64,000 bases of DNA, from NCBI RefSeq assembly GCF_000209165.1, contig NC_009046.1:496001-560000 (forward strand), given 5' to 3'. Below, in pieces: positions 30,401 to 39,958 of this stretch. The DNA is from Scheffersomyces stipitis CBS 6054 (taxonomy: Eukaryota > Ascomycota > Pichiomycetes > Serinales > Debaryomycetaceae). Numbering within the stretch: position 1 is the stretch's first letter; each line of letters begins with the position of its first letter. The notes under the pieces were generated by a model. It did no database searches, had not been told where the DNA came from, and was given only the letters and a program-made list of their open reading frames with translations. A program made the position numbers and the translations under genes.

Positions 30401-31483
30401 TTTAAACATGATGGTATTCCTCAAGAGATTTACTTGGACTTGGATACCCAAGGTAGGTTATTAATTGAAATTGCGGTAGAAAGTGAACGTGAAGATGCTG
30501 TATTTGTTATGGGCAGAGCGTTTAGAACCCTTAAGAGATCCCAGGAGAGATGTATCAAATTGATTGTGGAGAAGTTTTCTCGATTTATCCATTACTGCTT
30601 CTCAAGATCCAATTTGAGATCAATCTGTGGAAACAATGGGAACCTTAAACCCACAGAAGAGCAAGTTCATGATGCCATGATGCCTCTATATGATTACTTG
30701 AATATGAACTTGAAGGTTCTTGCCGAGTACTTAACAAATGAACTTCTTCTAAAGGTAATGCTTGCAGCCTGGATTGTCGTCCTTGCAAGTGCGGACGAGT
30801 TATTGCTTCCCAAGCTAGCCAGTGCAAAGACGTTCCAACTCACAGCACAAGCTCCACCTGCAGCTTCAGGCTGGCAAACTGCAGTTTCGTCTGCTGTCGC
30901 CAACATCACAAGTTCAATCGGAATCAGTGGCTTTGGAAAGATGCTCACTAACAATGAACTTGAAACGGTATTTTTGTGGCTCCACTTTCTTTGTAAAGAA
31001 TTCTTCCACAATGATGGCTATGGTCTACCTATGCTGGATTTAAAAAATGAACAATATCAAGCATTGCTTGTGTTACCGGTTTACTACGATAGTAGACTAG
31101 ACTACTTAGAGCAGGAAGTTGATAGACTTTCACCAGCTTTTGTATCTGCCTTAAGAAACAGAAACAATTTCGACAACGATGCTTCATTGCCATCTATCAA
31201 TGGTGCACAGAAAGGGCTTTCTCGAGCTGGAAGCTTGATTCGGAGTAAGACTATTATGGCTAATGCCACATCAAAATCGAGAGAAAAGGCTATGAGAGAA
31301 GCAAGAGAAGCGAGATCGGAAATAGTCACTCAGACAACTATTGAAGATATCATTTTGAGAATCTTAATCATCAAGGGAGAACAAAAGTACGTAGCCAAAA
31401 GACTCGATCAGAGAGAGAAGTTGGCACATAGTATTGCAACTCAACGATTAGCAAGGGAAGCCGCTGAAGGAAGATTTAGGTAG
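27497..31483 (+). CDS. Munc13-homology and C2 domain protein, Ync13-like (1328 aa)
   Basis: The ATG at 27497 (MLGRLKDSARAQSTL) is the start; the GTG just before it is not used. The N-terminus (LTKLYESVLKLVILEYCNEARF) matches fungal Munc13-like proteins. An MHD1/DUF810 region spans about residues 660-780. It is followed by a C2 domain (about 868-995) with the strands LRLIRAENLK, PYVTLIDTAARKTIGKTR, EPEWDEEFEM and ATVWDEKFGTHSLCG. An MHD2-like helical region, around PLYDYLNMNLKVLAEYL, comes after it. The C2 aspartates are only partly conserved, so calcium binding is uncertain. Munc13-type proteins prime vesicle fusion; fission yeast Ync13 acts in exocytosis/endocytosis coupling at division. To my knowledge Saccharomyces cerevisiae lacks a clear copy. 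Confidence 0.85.
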   Translation: MLGRLKDSARAQSTLSLILLADNKHYESIDLTKLYESVLKLVILEYCNEARFRTPLPRPAPSPNVSAASSNSLSSSLSKFYMKSRSLDSNKDVKLPANFLANLEKRLNRIAFKKEGHLLDDATRRSFLAFYNELLKPSFKSELEKVNKPEYVVMKFVALANKELVKLDTVPQHDISVAVFKQEETFVQQLIELVTKDKDSEAIIERLQETRDSLKPTKVSLSTSAMGNLSILDSNAQYPKPSFRVTDMNMSWIELLQKLFSLDQVKIQQDVFRLKDIAQEKPLQKDIQQVLFFLDKNLGLFAPESFTSRDAYQSWKERQIAFCEQLQKKYQVPPAMKLLPIPPVPEKEDFYVFPRTTLTRLYFVIMIKLCLELELKENPGAISDPDKTIFSKAEISLLNVCARVWRLDYTTRSTAIFTASHLSGVLKDKLMPVENAKDVGPIDLGATIKIFHYCKKITEDGVLDWDAKDTWSLRDQDEWFKNLTFSYNQAMFSIKDCLQMICSKTVRPKFGPYLAILGDYIESDCLFRRVEESGLVRKWEKKLSKSLINVAGARYAELVGIVPRDDTLNILHVLDISENMVSDIRTLQKRYKNPLLGFLDVSRVVAAVLTTMYSADAKHILDHIKAYAANRGEFIHYGDAMEAYKSLSEIRFIHNQVSEPDSAFKFNLENFFYPYLESWADESGQKIYDIVNRSIEMDSYEPIDLERDDKKYSSSVLDMFSLIKQFLNILKSLNWANEYQLAKVYTKLLKSISDGTLHYANSITEKIIKELDEEEQKRLLQLQEAKLDAKKGGAGGWLNEVKSVVSNIQNSSNKLDLEEPYNFKPETCVALNNLSAMMEQLARLEDVLDPEQISNSVSSYDPKSKKSYLSHVVSLRLIRAENLKTSISAVSGAPSTLRPYVTLIDTAARKTIGKTRTMNHTTEPEWDEEFEMNLHPNTSLTISATVWDEKFGTHSLCGRALIQLDPRRFKHDGIPQEIYLDLDTQGRLLIEIAVESEREDAVFVMGRAFRTLKRSQERCIKLIVEKFSRFIHYCFSRSNLRSICGNNGNLKPTEEQVHDAMMPLYDYLNMNLKVLAEYLTNELLLKVMLAAWIVVLASADELLLPKLASAKTFQLTAQAPPAASGWQTAVSSAVANITSSIGISGFGKMLTNNELETVFLWLHFLCKEFFHNDGYGLPMLDLKNEQYQALLVLPVYYDSRLDYLEQEVDRLSPAFVSALRNRNNFDNDASLPSINGAQKGLSRAGSLIRSKTIMANATSKSREKAMREAREARSEIVTQTTIEDIILRILIIKGEQKYVAKRLDQREKLAHSIATQRLAREAAEGRFR

Positions 31484-31654
31484 ATATTGAATGCTACTTT
31501 AGAGTATTAGAGTGTCATACAAATAGGTTTATGCATCTAAAACTAAATATCATAAATATCATATTGAATACAATGAAGTGGCTAAATGCCATTGGTATAT
31601 AAGAGAATTGAATTTTACTTATAGCATGTAGAGATTCGACTTTGTAGCGATCGA

Positions 31655-34600
31655 TCATGCCTCCTTACCTGGAATTACAGTAATGGTGGAATGTTCAGTC
31701 TGACCCTCGGCTATGATACTAGCGTCATCCTGATTAACAGTGGTCTCATCAGTAGTTGTGTCATTGACATCTTGTTGAATAGTGGTGTCGTTATTTTCTT
31801 GAACAACAGTTGCATCAGCATCATGCCTTGTTTCGGTTTCTGAAACTTGAGCAACAGCCTCAGTGTGGGGTTCGGCTTCTTTTTTGGGTTCAACAACTTC
31901 CTTTTTTGTTGAAAATTGAAAGTACGCAGAGCTACCTTTCTCAAAGAGAGCTTTGGCTTGCTGATCTAAGAGGTTAGCATCCTCGTCACCAGCCAAACCG
32001 CGTTTCCAACCAACCTCGTCATCGTTGATTAGCTTTCTCAAAGCATCAACCTTTTCGGATTTCTTCTTTCCATCTTCTGCTTGCTTGTTGTATACAACCT
32101 TTGAAGTGAACTCATCATGGGAGTTTGCTTCAAAAAACAATCTGTACGAGTTTTCACAAACAGAAACCTTCAATCCAGACGATACTCTACCTTCCACTTG
32201 ATCTTCATCAACAGACTCAATGAAAGATCTCGAAAATGGCATGTTAATCTTTGAAGCTGGTACACCTTCAGTAGGATGGGACATAACGTAACTTGTAACA
32301 TAGTAGTTGTATTCCTCTTCTGCATTTTCGTGGTCATTAATAGTCAAATCATCTAAGCTCACAAACTGAATGTTGGCGCTGTTGGTACTCTCCTTAAACG
32401 TAATTTTGAACATATTCTCATCAGTTGACATCAAAGCTCTTACTTGCATTCTGTACAAGATTTGATCCTTTGCTGTAGACGTTGGACTGGATCTGTCAGA
32501 CTCATACAAAACCATCATTTCCGACGTCTTGGAATCAGTTACCATTGAATGCATGTGCTTAACCATGGCTTGAACAACTTTGTCTACTGTGTAGACTTTG
32601 TAGGCTCTGTTTCTGTACCCTTGACGTAAGGATTCTTCGAACCACTGGTGCTCGATCTCACCTTCAATCAATCTTTCCGACAACTCTAACACTTGCAAGT
32701 AACAATCCTTAGTTCCAAGAATCTCGACACCCATGTCTTCAAGTTGGTGAGAAAGTAAATTCAAATCTTTGGCAAAACGAGGATGTCTACGAGCTCTGAT
32801 TTCCTTACCAACTTCCTCATTCATAGCCTTGATTTCTTCCAAGCGTTCATACAAAGTTCTCAAATGGCGGAAAAAGACATATATAGTAGTGTTACAGAAG
32901 AAGTTGTACTTGTCGCGTTTGGTATCACTGTCATCGTCATTCAAGGAAAACTTTGTGTTGGCAGTCTTGATCCACAATTCGCTGGACTTCTCGACTTCAT
33001 CGACCAATTCCTGTTCTTCAAGATCGTTACTTTGTGGAGTAGGAGAATCAGAGCGTTCATCTTTCTTTGACTTTGATTGTTTCTTCAAGACATCACGTAA
33101 CAAATCAGATTCACGGCTACGCTTCTTAGGAATAAGTGATTGACCACTGGCTTCTGCATTTTCGGAAGTGGTTCCATTTTCATCAGTTTCATCAGCAGTG
33201 GTTTTCTCGGATTTACCTCTAGACGTTAAAGCCCTTTCGATATCTTCAGTAGGGATACCAAAGAATAACGAAACAAAGAATTGGAAGAATTGGGTCAACT
33301 TGTCTCTGTCATTCGAAGAGTAGTTAGACGAACGGTTGATAAAAACATCAGCTAATTTCAAAATATCCTTCAAAATATCGTAGTCTTTGAAAACGTAGCT
33401 CAATTGTTCTTGTGGCTTGGGAGTTAGAGGGTGCAATCTCTTGTTTTGCTGTTCAACCTTGACGCTACTGATTTCACTCACAAGCTGCTTGGCGGTCAAC
33501 AACTTCTTATCAGCTTGCTTGAATGTCAAACCCAAATGATCCAACGATTTGTAGAATACCTTCTGCTCCATTTCTCTCCAAACCTTGTTCCATTCCCTTT
33601 GAGCTCTCTTCCATTCTTCATCCTTTTGTTTTAATCTCTTCAAAACGATGGGAACGGCAATGGCCGGGTTCTCATGCAAAGCATCGATTACTTCGAACCC
33701 ACGGTCTTTGTCGTAGATTTTTCTGATAACTTTTTTGTAAATAGTTGTGGAATTGTGTCCCAATCCTGGAGGCAATTTGAAGTTTGCCTTTTGCTCAGGG
33801 GTCATATTTGCTATTCTATTGGCAATAGTCTCCAAAATCTGAATAGTTCTCAAATTGGATTCCATGTAGTAGTCAAACTCAAGCCTTTCTTCTTCAATCT
33901 TGAACAAAATTTCTTCATATTGATTTTTACGATGAGCAATGAACCCAGAATCTTCAGAGGCCCATGTTGGATGTCCGACCCATTCGTCATTCAACACCTC
34001 CCAACACATTTCATCTCTACCAGAACAAGGCATGTAGGTCTCAGCTTTGGGTAATTGTCTATAGGATGGACCATATGCTTTACACAATGACAACTCCAAT
34101 TGATGCTTTTTGAATGTGATGTTTTCGATGTGCTGAGGTTTCTCTTCGTAGCCTACAAAGGACTTGAACCAGTTGAATAGGTCTGGGTGGCTGTCGCCAA
34201 TGAAGCCATTTACTCTTTCGACCAAAGTTCTCTTGTCGATAATTTCCTGTGAATACAAATTCAAGATCTTCAAGAAATCATTGTAACTCTGTTTGTTGCC
34301 GATAGCCTTCTTGACCTTGTCAAAGAATGAGATTTCTTCCAGAAGAGACGACGTTTTGACACTGGCAGAAGGTGGAACAGGCTCGGGAATTCCTGGCACT
34401 AATGTTGGATTTACTGTAATTGTAGATACAGGCCCATTCTTACCAGAAGCGACTGCCTTCGTAGTACCAGTCTTGACCTGCGGTCCTCCTCTGACGCTCG
34501 AGATTTGAGCATCTTCATAATTGTCGTATGTATATCCTTCTGACAATGACTTTTTCTTTTTAGGCAACTCTTGTTCGGTAACTACAGTTATTCCATGTGG

Positions 34601-36365
34601 CTCAGGATTACCAGAAGGTACTTGAAAGTTTTGTTGAGGATATGGCTGAGCAGCACTAGGACTCAAGCCGGTAGGAGGCTGAAAGTTGCCTACTGGAGGT
34701 AACTGCGCAGTAGCATTATTGGCAGAGTAAGCTCCTTCAGTAACTGCTTGCTGTTGAGCTTGTTGTTGAACATAGGCTTGGTTGCTGGTGTCAGGCAAGA
34801 ACTGTTTGAAGTCGTCTAGTAAGTCTGGCGAATTGGCAAAAAGAACTGTTACTTGTTCGTACACTTCGGCAATCGGTTTCTGTTCTCTCTGGTACGTTTG
34901 CAAGATTTCCAAGAACTGCTTGTAAATATCTGGCTGGTTAGCGAATCTAGTCTTAATCTTGTTAACATAGGAAATAGCATGATTGAATTCGATCTGGCCG
35001 CCTCCATTTTCAGCAACCTGTTGTTGCATCTGGTGTTGAGCCTGAAGCTGCTGCTGGTCTTGAGAATATTGACCAGCTGCAATTTGCTGATGTCCTTGTT
35101 CTTCGTTGCCCCATCTCTGACCATAGGTGCCATTGTTGATATTGGGTCTGGTAGTGGTACCTGTAGGCGTCGTGACTCTAATCGGATTGGGGTCCGACGG
35201 ATCTAAAGAGCATTCAATGCGATATCCAGGTGGCAAAAAGGTGTTGAAGCCTTGTATCAAGTTACGATGGCCTCTGAACAAAGTAGATACTCTGTCGATG
35301 ACGCCTGGAGTGTCGATACTCTGCGACTTGAAATCTTTCATGATATCAAGAAAGTTATTGTACACATCAGCCTGGTTGTAGAACTGAATTTTAACTTGGT
35401 CCAAATATGACAACGCATCCTTCACATTGAGTGGTCTGTAGACATTCGTGGTAGAAGATCTGTTAGGAATGCCTCCTCCAATAGCAGGAGGCTGTGTCGA
35501 ATGCTGCGCTGTTACTTGTTGTTGCTGTTGTTGTTCAGCAGTAGATGCAGCAATTGTTGCAGGAGGAGGTAATTGAGGAGCCGGAGGATTTATAGCGACA
35601 TTTGAAGGTCTCCTCAACTCCTGACTCTGTCTGTTCGGATCGTTATGTATTTGTACTTCTCCAGTGGGGTTTATGGAGGGGATGTTAAAGCTGTGACCGG
35701 GCTGTGGATGACCGGCTCCGTTACCTAATGACGGCAAACTGGGCAAGGGATAGAACGCCTGTCCACCTAATTTTGTTAGTATTCTGATAACTGATCAATA
35801 GTGAAAAATGAGTTATCTCATATTTCATTTTCCATTCGTTGCCTGCATATAGTTGGGGCAATCAAAAACTGATACATACCTGCTTCTAGGGTTGCTGGTG
35901 GAGGGAGTACTGGAGGGTGCAGACGGCTAAAGAGATGTTAGTATGGGTTATGGAGGGGAATTGGACGCGATGGACGTGGTTAGGAAGTCTATTCTCGAGA
36001 AAGGTAACATTTGGAGGAATATTTGATGAAATCTTAAATGAAAAAGGAGACATGAGGCTAGTGAATTCTTATACTATTTTGGGTAGCATAACAGACCGAC
36101 GACAGCAGAAAACATGATCGATAAAGACCAGTAACAACATCGCTAATACTGTTCATATCTAGCAACGATGATCTGTGATGTATTGCTGTTGATGTACTTT
36201 TATCGAGAATGTTATCCATGACTGCCTCGCTCAGGTGAAAATCTCCTAATCGAGCCAACAAAGATAGCAACACACGGCACTTCCAGACAGTATTAAATTT
36301 ACTTACTTGAACTGCTGGGTCAACGGACGCTGTTGGGCGTTCCAGGGATCTTGCTGACTGGACAT
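31655..36365 (-). CDS. SIN3: Sin3 histone deacetylase corepressor, three exons (1405 aa)
   Basis: Sin3 scaffolds the Rpd3 histone deacetylase complexes. Exons are 36365-36307, 35926-35880 and 35766-31655 (59 + 47 + 4112 nt, in frame). Intron donors are GTAAGT and GTATGT; branch sites TACTAAC read on the minus strand at 35943-35937 and 35781-35775. The protein starts MSSQQDPWNAQQRPLTQQF. PAH1 is near residues 148-218 (VKDALSYLDQVKIQF), PAH2 near 294-365 (ISYVNKIKTRFANQP) and PAH3 near 511-580 (ISFFDKVKKAIGNKQ). The HDAC-interaction domain (about 604-705) contains PSYRQLPKAETYMPCSGRD and LNDEWVGHPTWASEDSG. A poly-Gln tract precedes PAH1, and the C-terminal tail is low-complexity and Thr/Asp/Glu-rich. 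Exon 2 contains a CTG codon, expected to be Ser. The gene shares a promoter with RPB11. Confidence 0.95.
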
Positions 36366-36978
36366 CTTGGGAAGCGTTGGAACGGAAAGACTAAGCTGGA
36401 ACGGTGGTGAAATTTTTATGGAGTCCTAGTGAGCTCTAGAGGAAACAATAAGTTAGGAAAAGGCGTCTCTCGGGACAATTCAGACGTAAACACGGCGGAA
36501 AAACGTGACTGAATATAACTCGTACTACGGACTGTGGTAGCTGGTTCTGGTCGAGTTCTGAGTTCGTTCCAAGTGGATTCGTGCTTTGACTTCTCTGTAG
36601 CCTCCAACAAGTTCATCACATTTGGAGAAGTGAGGATTCAGAAAACCAACCGAGATTGGAGAGGCGCCGGGTAACTGTATGTTACCCGGACATGAATGCA
36701 GATGTGCAGGACCGATGGCCCACCGAATGGCACCACAGCCAACTGATCTTTATCTCACTTTGTCGTCATCAGTCATGTGGCGTTGATCATGTGAATACGT
36801 ACACCTGCCGTTTGTCATGTGGTTATATCATCTGATCGTTATCACATGGGCTGGCGAAAATTTCGGCTCTGCAACTATCAACTGTATATCCAGAATTATT
36901 CAACATTATCATATAATCTTCATTCTATAAGTTCTTTTCTATCATACACCTACTTGTAAATACAAATATCACATCACC
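36366..36978. promoter_or_regulatory. Shared divergent promoter, SIN3 / RPB11
   Basis: This 613-bp region serves two essential-type transcription and chromatin genes. It holds a perfect inverted pair of Reb1-type sites at 36667-36689. There are also four CATGTG/CACATG hexamers at 36774-36779, 36788-36793, 36816-36821 and 36843-36848, about 130-205 bp upstream of RPB11. Confidence 0.6.
36667..36689. promoter_or_regulatory. Inverted pair of Reb1-type sites
   Basis: CCGGGTAAC (36667-36675) and GTTACCCGG (36681-36689) form a perfect 9-bp inverted repeat around the 5-bp spacer TGTAT. Each arm contains the Reb1 consensus TTACCCGG. Reb1 is a general regulatory factor that keeps promoters free of nucleosomes. 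Confidence 0.7.
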
Positions 36979-37427
36979 ATGAACGCCCCAGACAGATTCG
37001 AGTTGTTCATCTTGCCAGATGGTGTTGATAAGTAAGTTTTCATTTATCATGAAGTGTTTTCTGGTTCATTTTCAATTTCGATATTTTTGAGTTCCTTACT
37101 AACTTATTCAGAATAAAGATCACTCCAGATTCAAAGGTGCCCAACGCAGCCATTATTAAAATAGAAAGAGAAGACCACACCTTGGCCAACTTGTTGCGTG
37201 CACAATTGTTAAAGGACCCAAGAGTGCTATTCGCTGCCTACAAGGTAGAACATCCTTTGTTTGCAAACTTTGTGTTGAGAATCCAGACAGAAGATGATTA
37301 CTCGCCCAGAGAAGCGTTGAAGAATGCCTGTTCGGGATTGATTAGCGAGTTGGACGTTATCAAGAACAGATTCAAGGACGAATGGGCTCTTAAGTCCTTG
37401 TTGAACACTAATGAAGATGATTATTAA
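36979..37427 (+). CDS. RPB11: RNA polymerase II subunit Rpb11, two exons (122 aa)
   Basis: Rpb11 pairs with Rpb3 to start assembly of RNA polymerase II; it is the eukaryotic partner in the alpha-like dimer. Exon 1 is 36979-37031 and exon 2 is 37112-37427. The 80-bp intron has donor GTAAGT, branch TACTAAC (37097-37103) and acceptor CAG. The joined protein begins [18 protein letters not shown], as in yeast. It continues with [40 protein letters not shown] and [19 protein letters not shown]. Length equals the yeast protein (120 aa). Confidence 0.97.
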
Positions 37428-37957
37428 CTTCAATTCATTAATGACTTCCATGTATTCTTTCGTCAATCATCTCCTTTCGTCATGATTTTGTCATTATATT
37501 TTGTCATGATATATTATATATATTATTATCACCACAAGGCCCAGCATTGCACCATCTGTACCATATCTAGCTACAGGCTATTCACTTCACAATCTGAACA
37601 CACAATGTATTCTTAAGCTACACCAGCATTCGAACTTACTTCTATTATAATTATATATTTGGAATGTATATTAATATATATGTAATTTTGTCTACGACAA
37701 CAACTTTTCAGCAAGCAGTCGCAGAAAGCAATCTAAAATTAATACGGAAAGAAGATGAGGAACTGAATTAGTAAGGTAATAGATGCAAGTAGTAGTGGGA
37801 TAAATGCAAAGGTAGTAATAGTTGACAAAGCAAACAAACAAAACAAAAGCAGACGTAAAGAGTGATGAACGTTATCAAATAGTGAAATTTGAAAGGTATA
37901 TGCTAGAAAAATATGGACAATGGATCATTGTCGAGGTATTGGTTAAGCTAGGTTAAG
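37428..37957. other. Convergent intergenic region, RPB11 / CDC5
   Basis: This 530-bp, very AT-rich region contains TA-repeat tracts near 37500-37525 and 37645-37685. A tandem duplication of GGTTAAGCTA lies at 37941-37960, overlapping the CDC5 stop. No gene was seen. Confidence 0.35.
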
Positions 37958-39958
37958 CTAGGTTTCCTTGAATGCTTTCTTCTTGATGGCATCTTTGATA
38001 ACAGCAATCTTTTCCAAGCATTCAGGCACTTCTTCGGAGGGGAAGTTGCCCTGCTTTAATATTAAGATCAAGGGATGTGTTTGTATGGCACGGCTAGGAG
38101 ATATGTGAGTAATGGCCAATCCGTTCTTCGAGACGCAGATTTTGTGATGGTCCTTGAAGTTGAACTGGAAGTTCCCGTTCGTCATTTCAAACATAATGTA
38201 TTCCGGAGTTCTAGTGTAGCGTCTTAAGAAAACTGTTTCTTTTCTTTCTTCGTTCTCGCTCACCTTGGACAAGTTGCTGTTCATGTATTTGGCGAAGAAG
38301 TCAACGATCTCCAATTGTCTTCTGGTCTGGGTGGGTGGATGACTGCTTGAGTTCTCAATACAGGTCCAGCCTTCGTTTTCATGGTAGATCAACTCCAAGA
38401 AGCGGTCAGAGTTGTGAAGTTTCAACAAGGTATTGCCGTCGTTGAACAAAACTCCGATATCGTCGTTGTTCATCTGGTACGAGAAGCCATACTTGTTGGA
38501 GTAGTCTACCCACTTGCTAATTAATGTAGGGTTCTCGCATCTGGGCAACTCCATCACATCTATACTTTCGTGTTGAGAGTACTGCAATCTTCTCATGTTT
38601 TGGTACGTTTCCAAACAGATGTTATTGAGACGTTTGAGAGTAGTAGAGTAGTTGCTACTGAGGTTTATCTTTCTGGGTCTGCCTAACAGCGTTGGATCCA
38701 CCTCTTCGTACTTATTCTTGGTATCATTAGGCGACAATGACTGTGGAAGCATGGCTCTAGGTTGCTCCGAGTGCAAGTCAGATCTCAAGATTTCCACTGG
38801 GTTCCTATTCTTAGGAGTATAGATACCAGCATTGGTCTTGGTGTTGTTGAAGTTTAAAGCCGATTGAGCCAACGAGATCTGGTCAAGTCCAGAAGGTGTG
38901 CCGTTCAAACTCAACTCGTGAGTCTTTTCTGGGAACGGACCCTTGAACCATTCGTAGCTCAAGATTTCGTCAATGGTAGGTCTGTGGATAGGATTCAAAC
39001 TTAACAAATCCTTGATCAATGCTTTGGCAGAGTCAGAAATAGGCTTATCTTCAGGGAAACCGTATTCGGTCTTCTTGATTCTTTCGTAGATCACCTGAAC
39101 GTCTTTGGCTTGGAAAGGTGGCTTTCCTACCAAGAGAGCATACATCATGATCCCAATGGCCCAGACGTCGACTTCGAAGCTGTGACCCGTATTCTTACCT
39201 CCCAAGACTTCTGGCGCAATGTAGTTAGGTGTTCCACAGATGGTGTACTTTCTTGTGGAGTTAGAAGGCAAGACAGTTGCCAAACCAAAGTCACCGATCT
39301 TCAAGTTCATGTCGGGATCAAAAAAGATATTGCCGAGCTTCAAGTCTCTGTGGATAACTCTTCTCGAGTGCAAGTATTTGATGGCACCGACGATCTGGAC
39401 CATGAAGAATCTGACCTCAGGTTCAGACACCCTCTTTCTCGTTTTCAAGAGTTCCATTAACGACTGGTTGGGGCAGATCTCTAAGAGAATATAGACATTG
39501 ACGTCATCCTCAAAACAGTCAATGAAGTTGACAATGTTGGCATGTTTCAACGACTTGTGGATCTTGATTTCGGAGAGCAACTTGGTCTTGGTCTTTTCGT
39601 TCTTGATAGAGGCTTTGGCAACGGTCTTCGCAGCATAGATTTGACCAGAGGAGTCTTTCATCTGGAAGCAACGAGCAAACCCACCTTCTCCAAGAAAGTT
39701 CCCACGGCGGTAGTCTCTGCCGTTTCTGGTTCTGACAATTGAGGGAGGAGTCTTGCAGAGCGCTGAGAGTTTTTCCTTCTTTTTCTTTTGCTGTTGTGGC
39801 TTTGCTGTGTTGGAAGGTGGAGGTGCAATGGTCTCCACATTTTCCTTTAAACGTCTAACTGGCTGTTTGATGGGAGTCACATTGTTGACTCTGTTGTTCA
39901 ATTGACCACCGCTCAAGGGTTGTAACGGCTGCAAGGACTGTGTACGGAGATTTGACAT
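37958..39958 (-). CDS. CDC5: Polo-like kinase Cdc5 (666 aa)
   Basis: Cdc5 drives mitotic exit, cohesin release and cytokinesis. The protein kinase domain (about residues 81-335) has the glycine loop GEGGFARCF, the catalytic loop HRDLKLGNIFF, DFGLA and the activation segment KYTICGTPNYIAPEV, whose Thr is the activating phosphosite. Two polo boxes follow: WVDYSNKYGFSYQMNNDDIG with LFNDGNTLLKL, then YIMFEMTNGNFQFNFKDHHK. The His-Lys pair of the phosphopeptide pincer lies in the second. A KEN triplet at residues 38-40 (RRLKENVE) is a likely APC/C degron. Length is close to yeast Cdc5 (705 aa). It lies immediately downstream of SET1 on the same strand, with a 1.4-kb upstream region. Confidence 0.97.
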   Translation of the reverse strand: MSNLRTQSLQPLQPLSGGQLNNRVNNVTPIKQPVRRLKENVETIAPPPSNTAKPQQQKKKKEKLSALCKTPPSIVRTRNGRDYRRGNFLGEGGFARCFQMKDSSGQIYAAKTVAKASIKNEKTKTKLLSEIKIHKSLKHANIVNFIDCFEDDVNVYILLEICPNQSLMELLKTRKRVSEPEVRFFMVQIVGAIKYLHSRRVIHRDLKLGNIFFDPDMNLKIGDFGLATVLPSNSTRKYTICGTPNYIAPEVLGGKNTGHSFEVDVWAIGIMMYALLVGKPPFQAKDVQVIYERIKKTEYGFPEDKPISDSAKALIKDLLSLNPIHRPTIDEILSYEWFKGPFPEKTHELSLNGTPSGLDQISLAQSALNFNNTKTNAGIYTPKNRNPVEILRSDLHSEQPRAMLPQSLSPNDTKNKYEEVDPTLLGRPRKINLSSNYSTTLKRLNNICLETYQNMRRLQYSQHESIDVMELPRCENPTLISKWVDYSNKYGFSYQMNNDDIGVLFNDGNTLLKLHNSDRFLELIYHENEGWTCIENSSSHPPTQTRRQLEIVDFFAKYMNSNLSKVSENEERKETVFLRRYTRTPEYIMFEMTNGNFQFNFKDHHKICVSKNGLAITHISPSRAIQTHPLILILKQGNFPSEEVPECLEKIAVIKDAIKKKAFKET

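Noticed and set aside
37941..37960. Tandem GGTTAAGCTA duplication at the CDC5 stop
   Set aside because: Only two copies, at the 3' end of the gene; a minor local duplication with no likely function.
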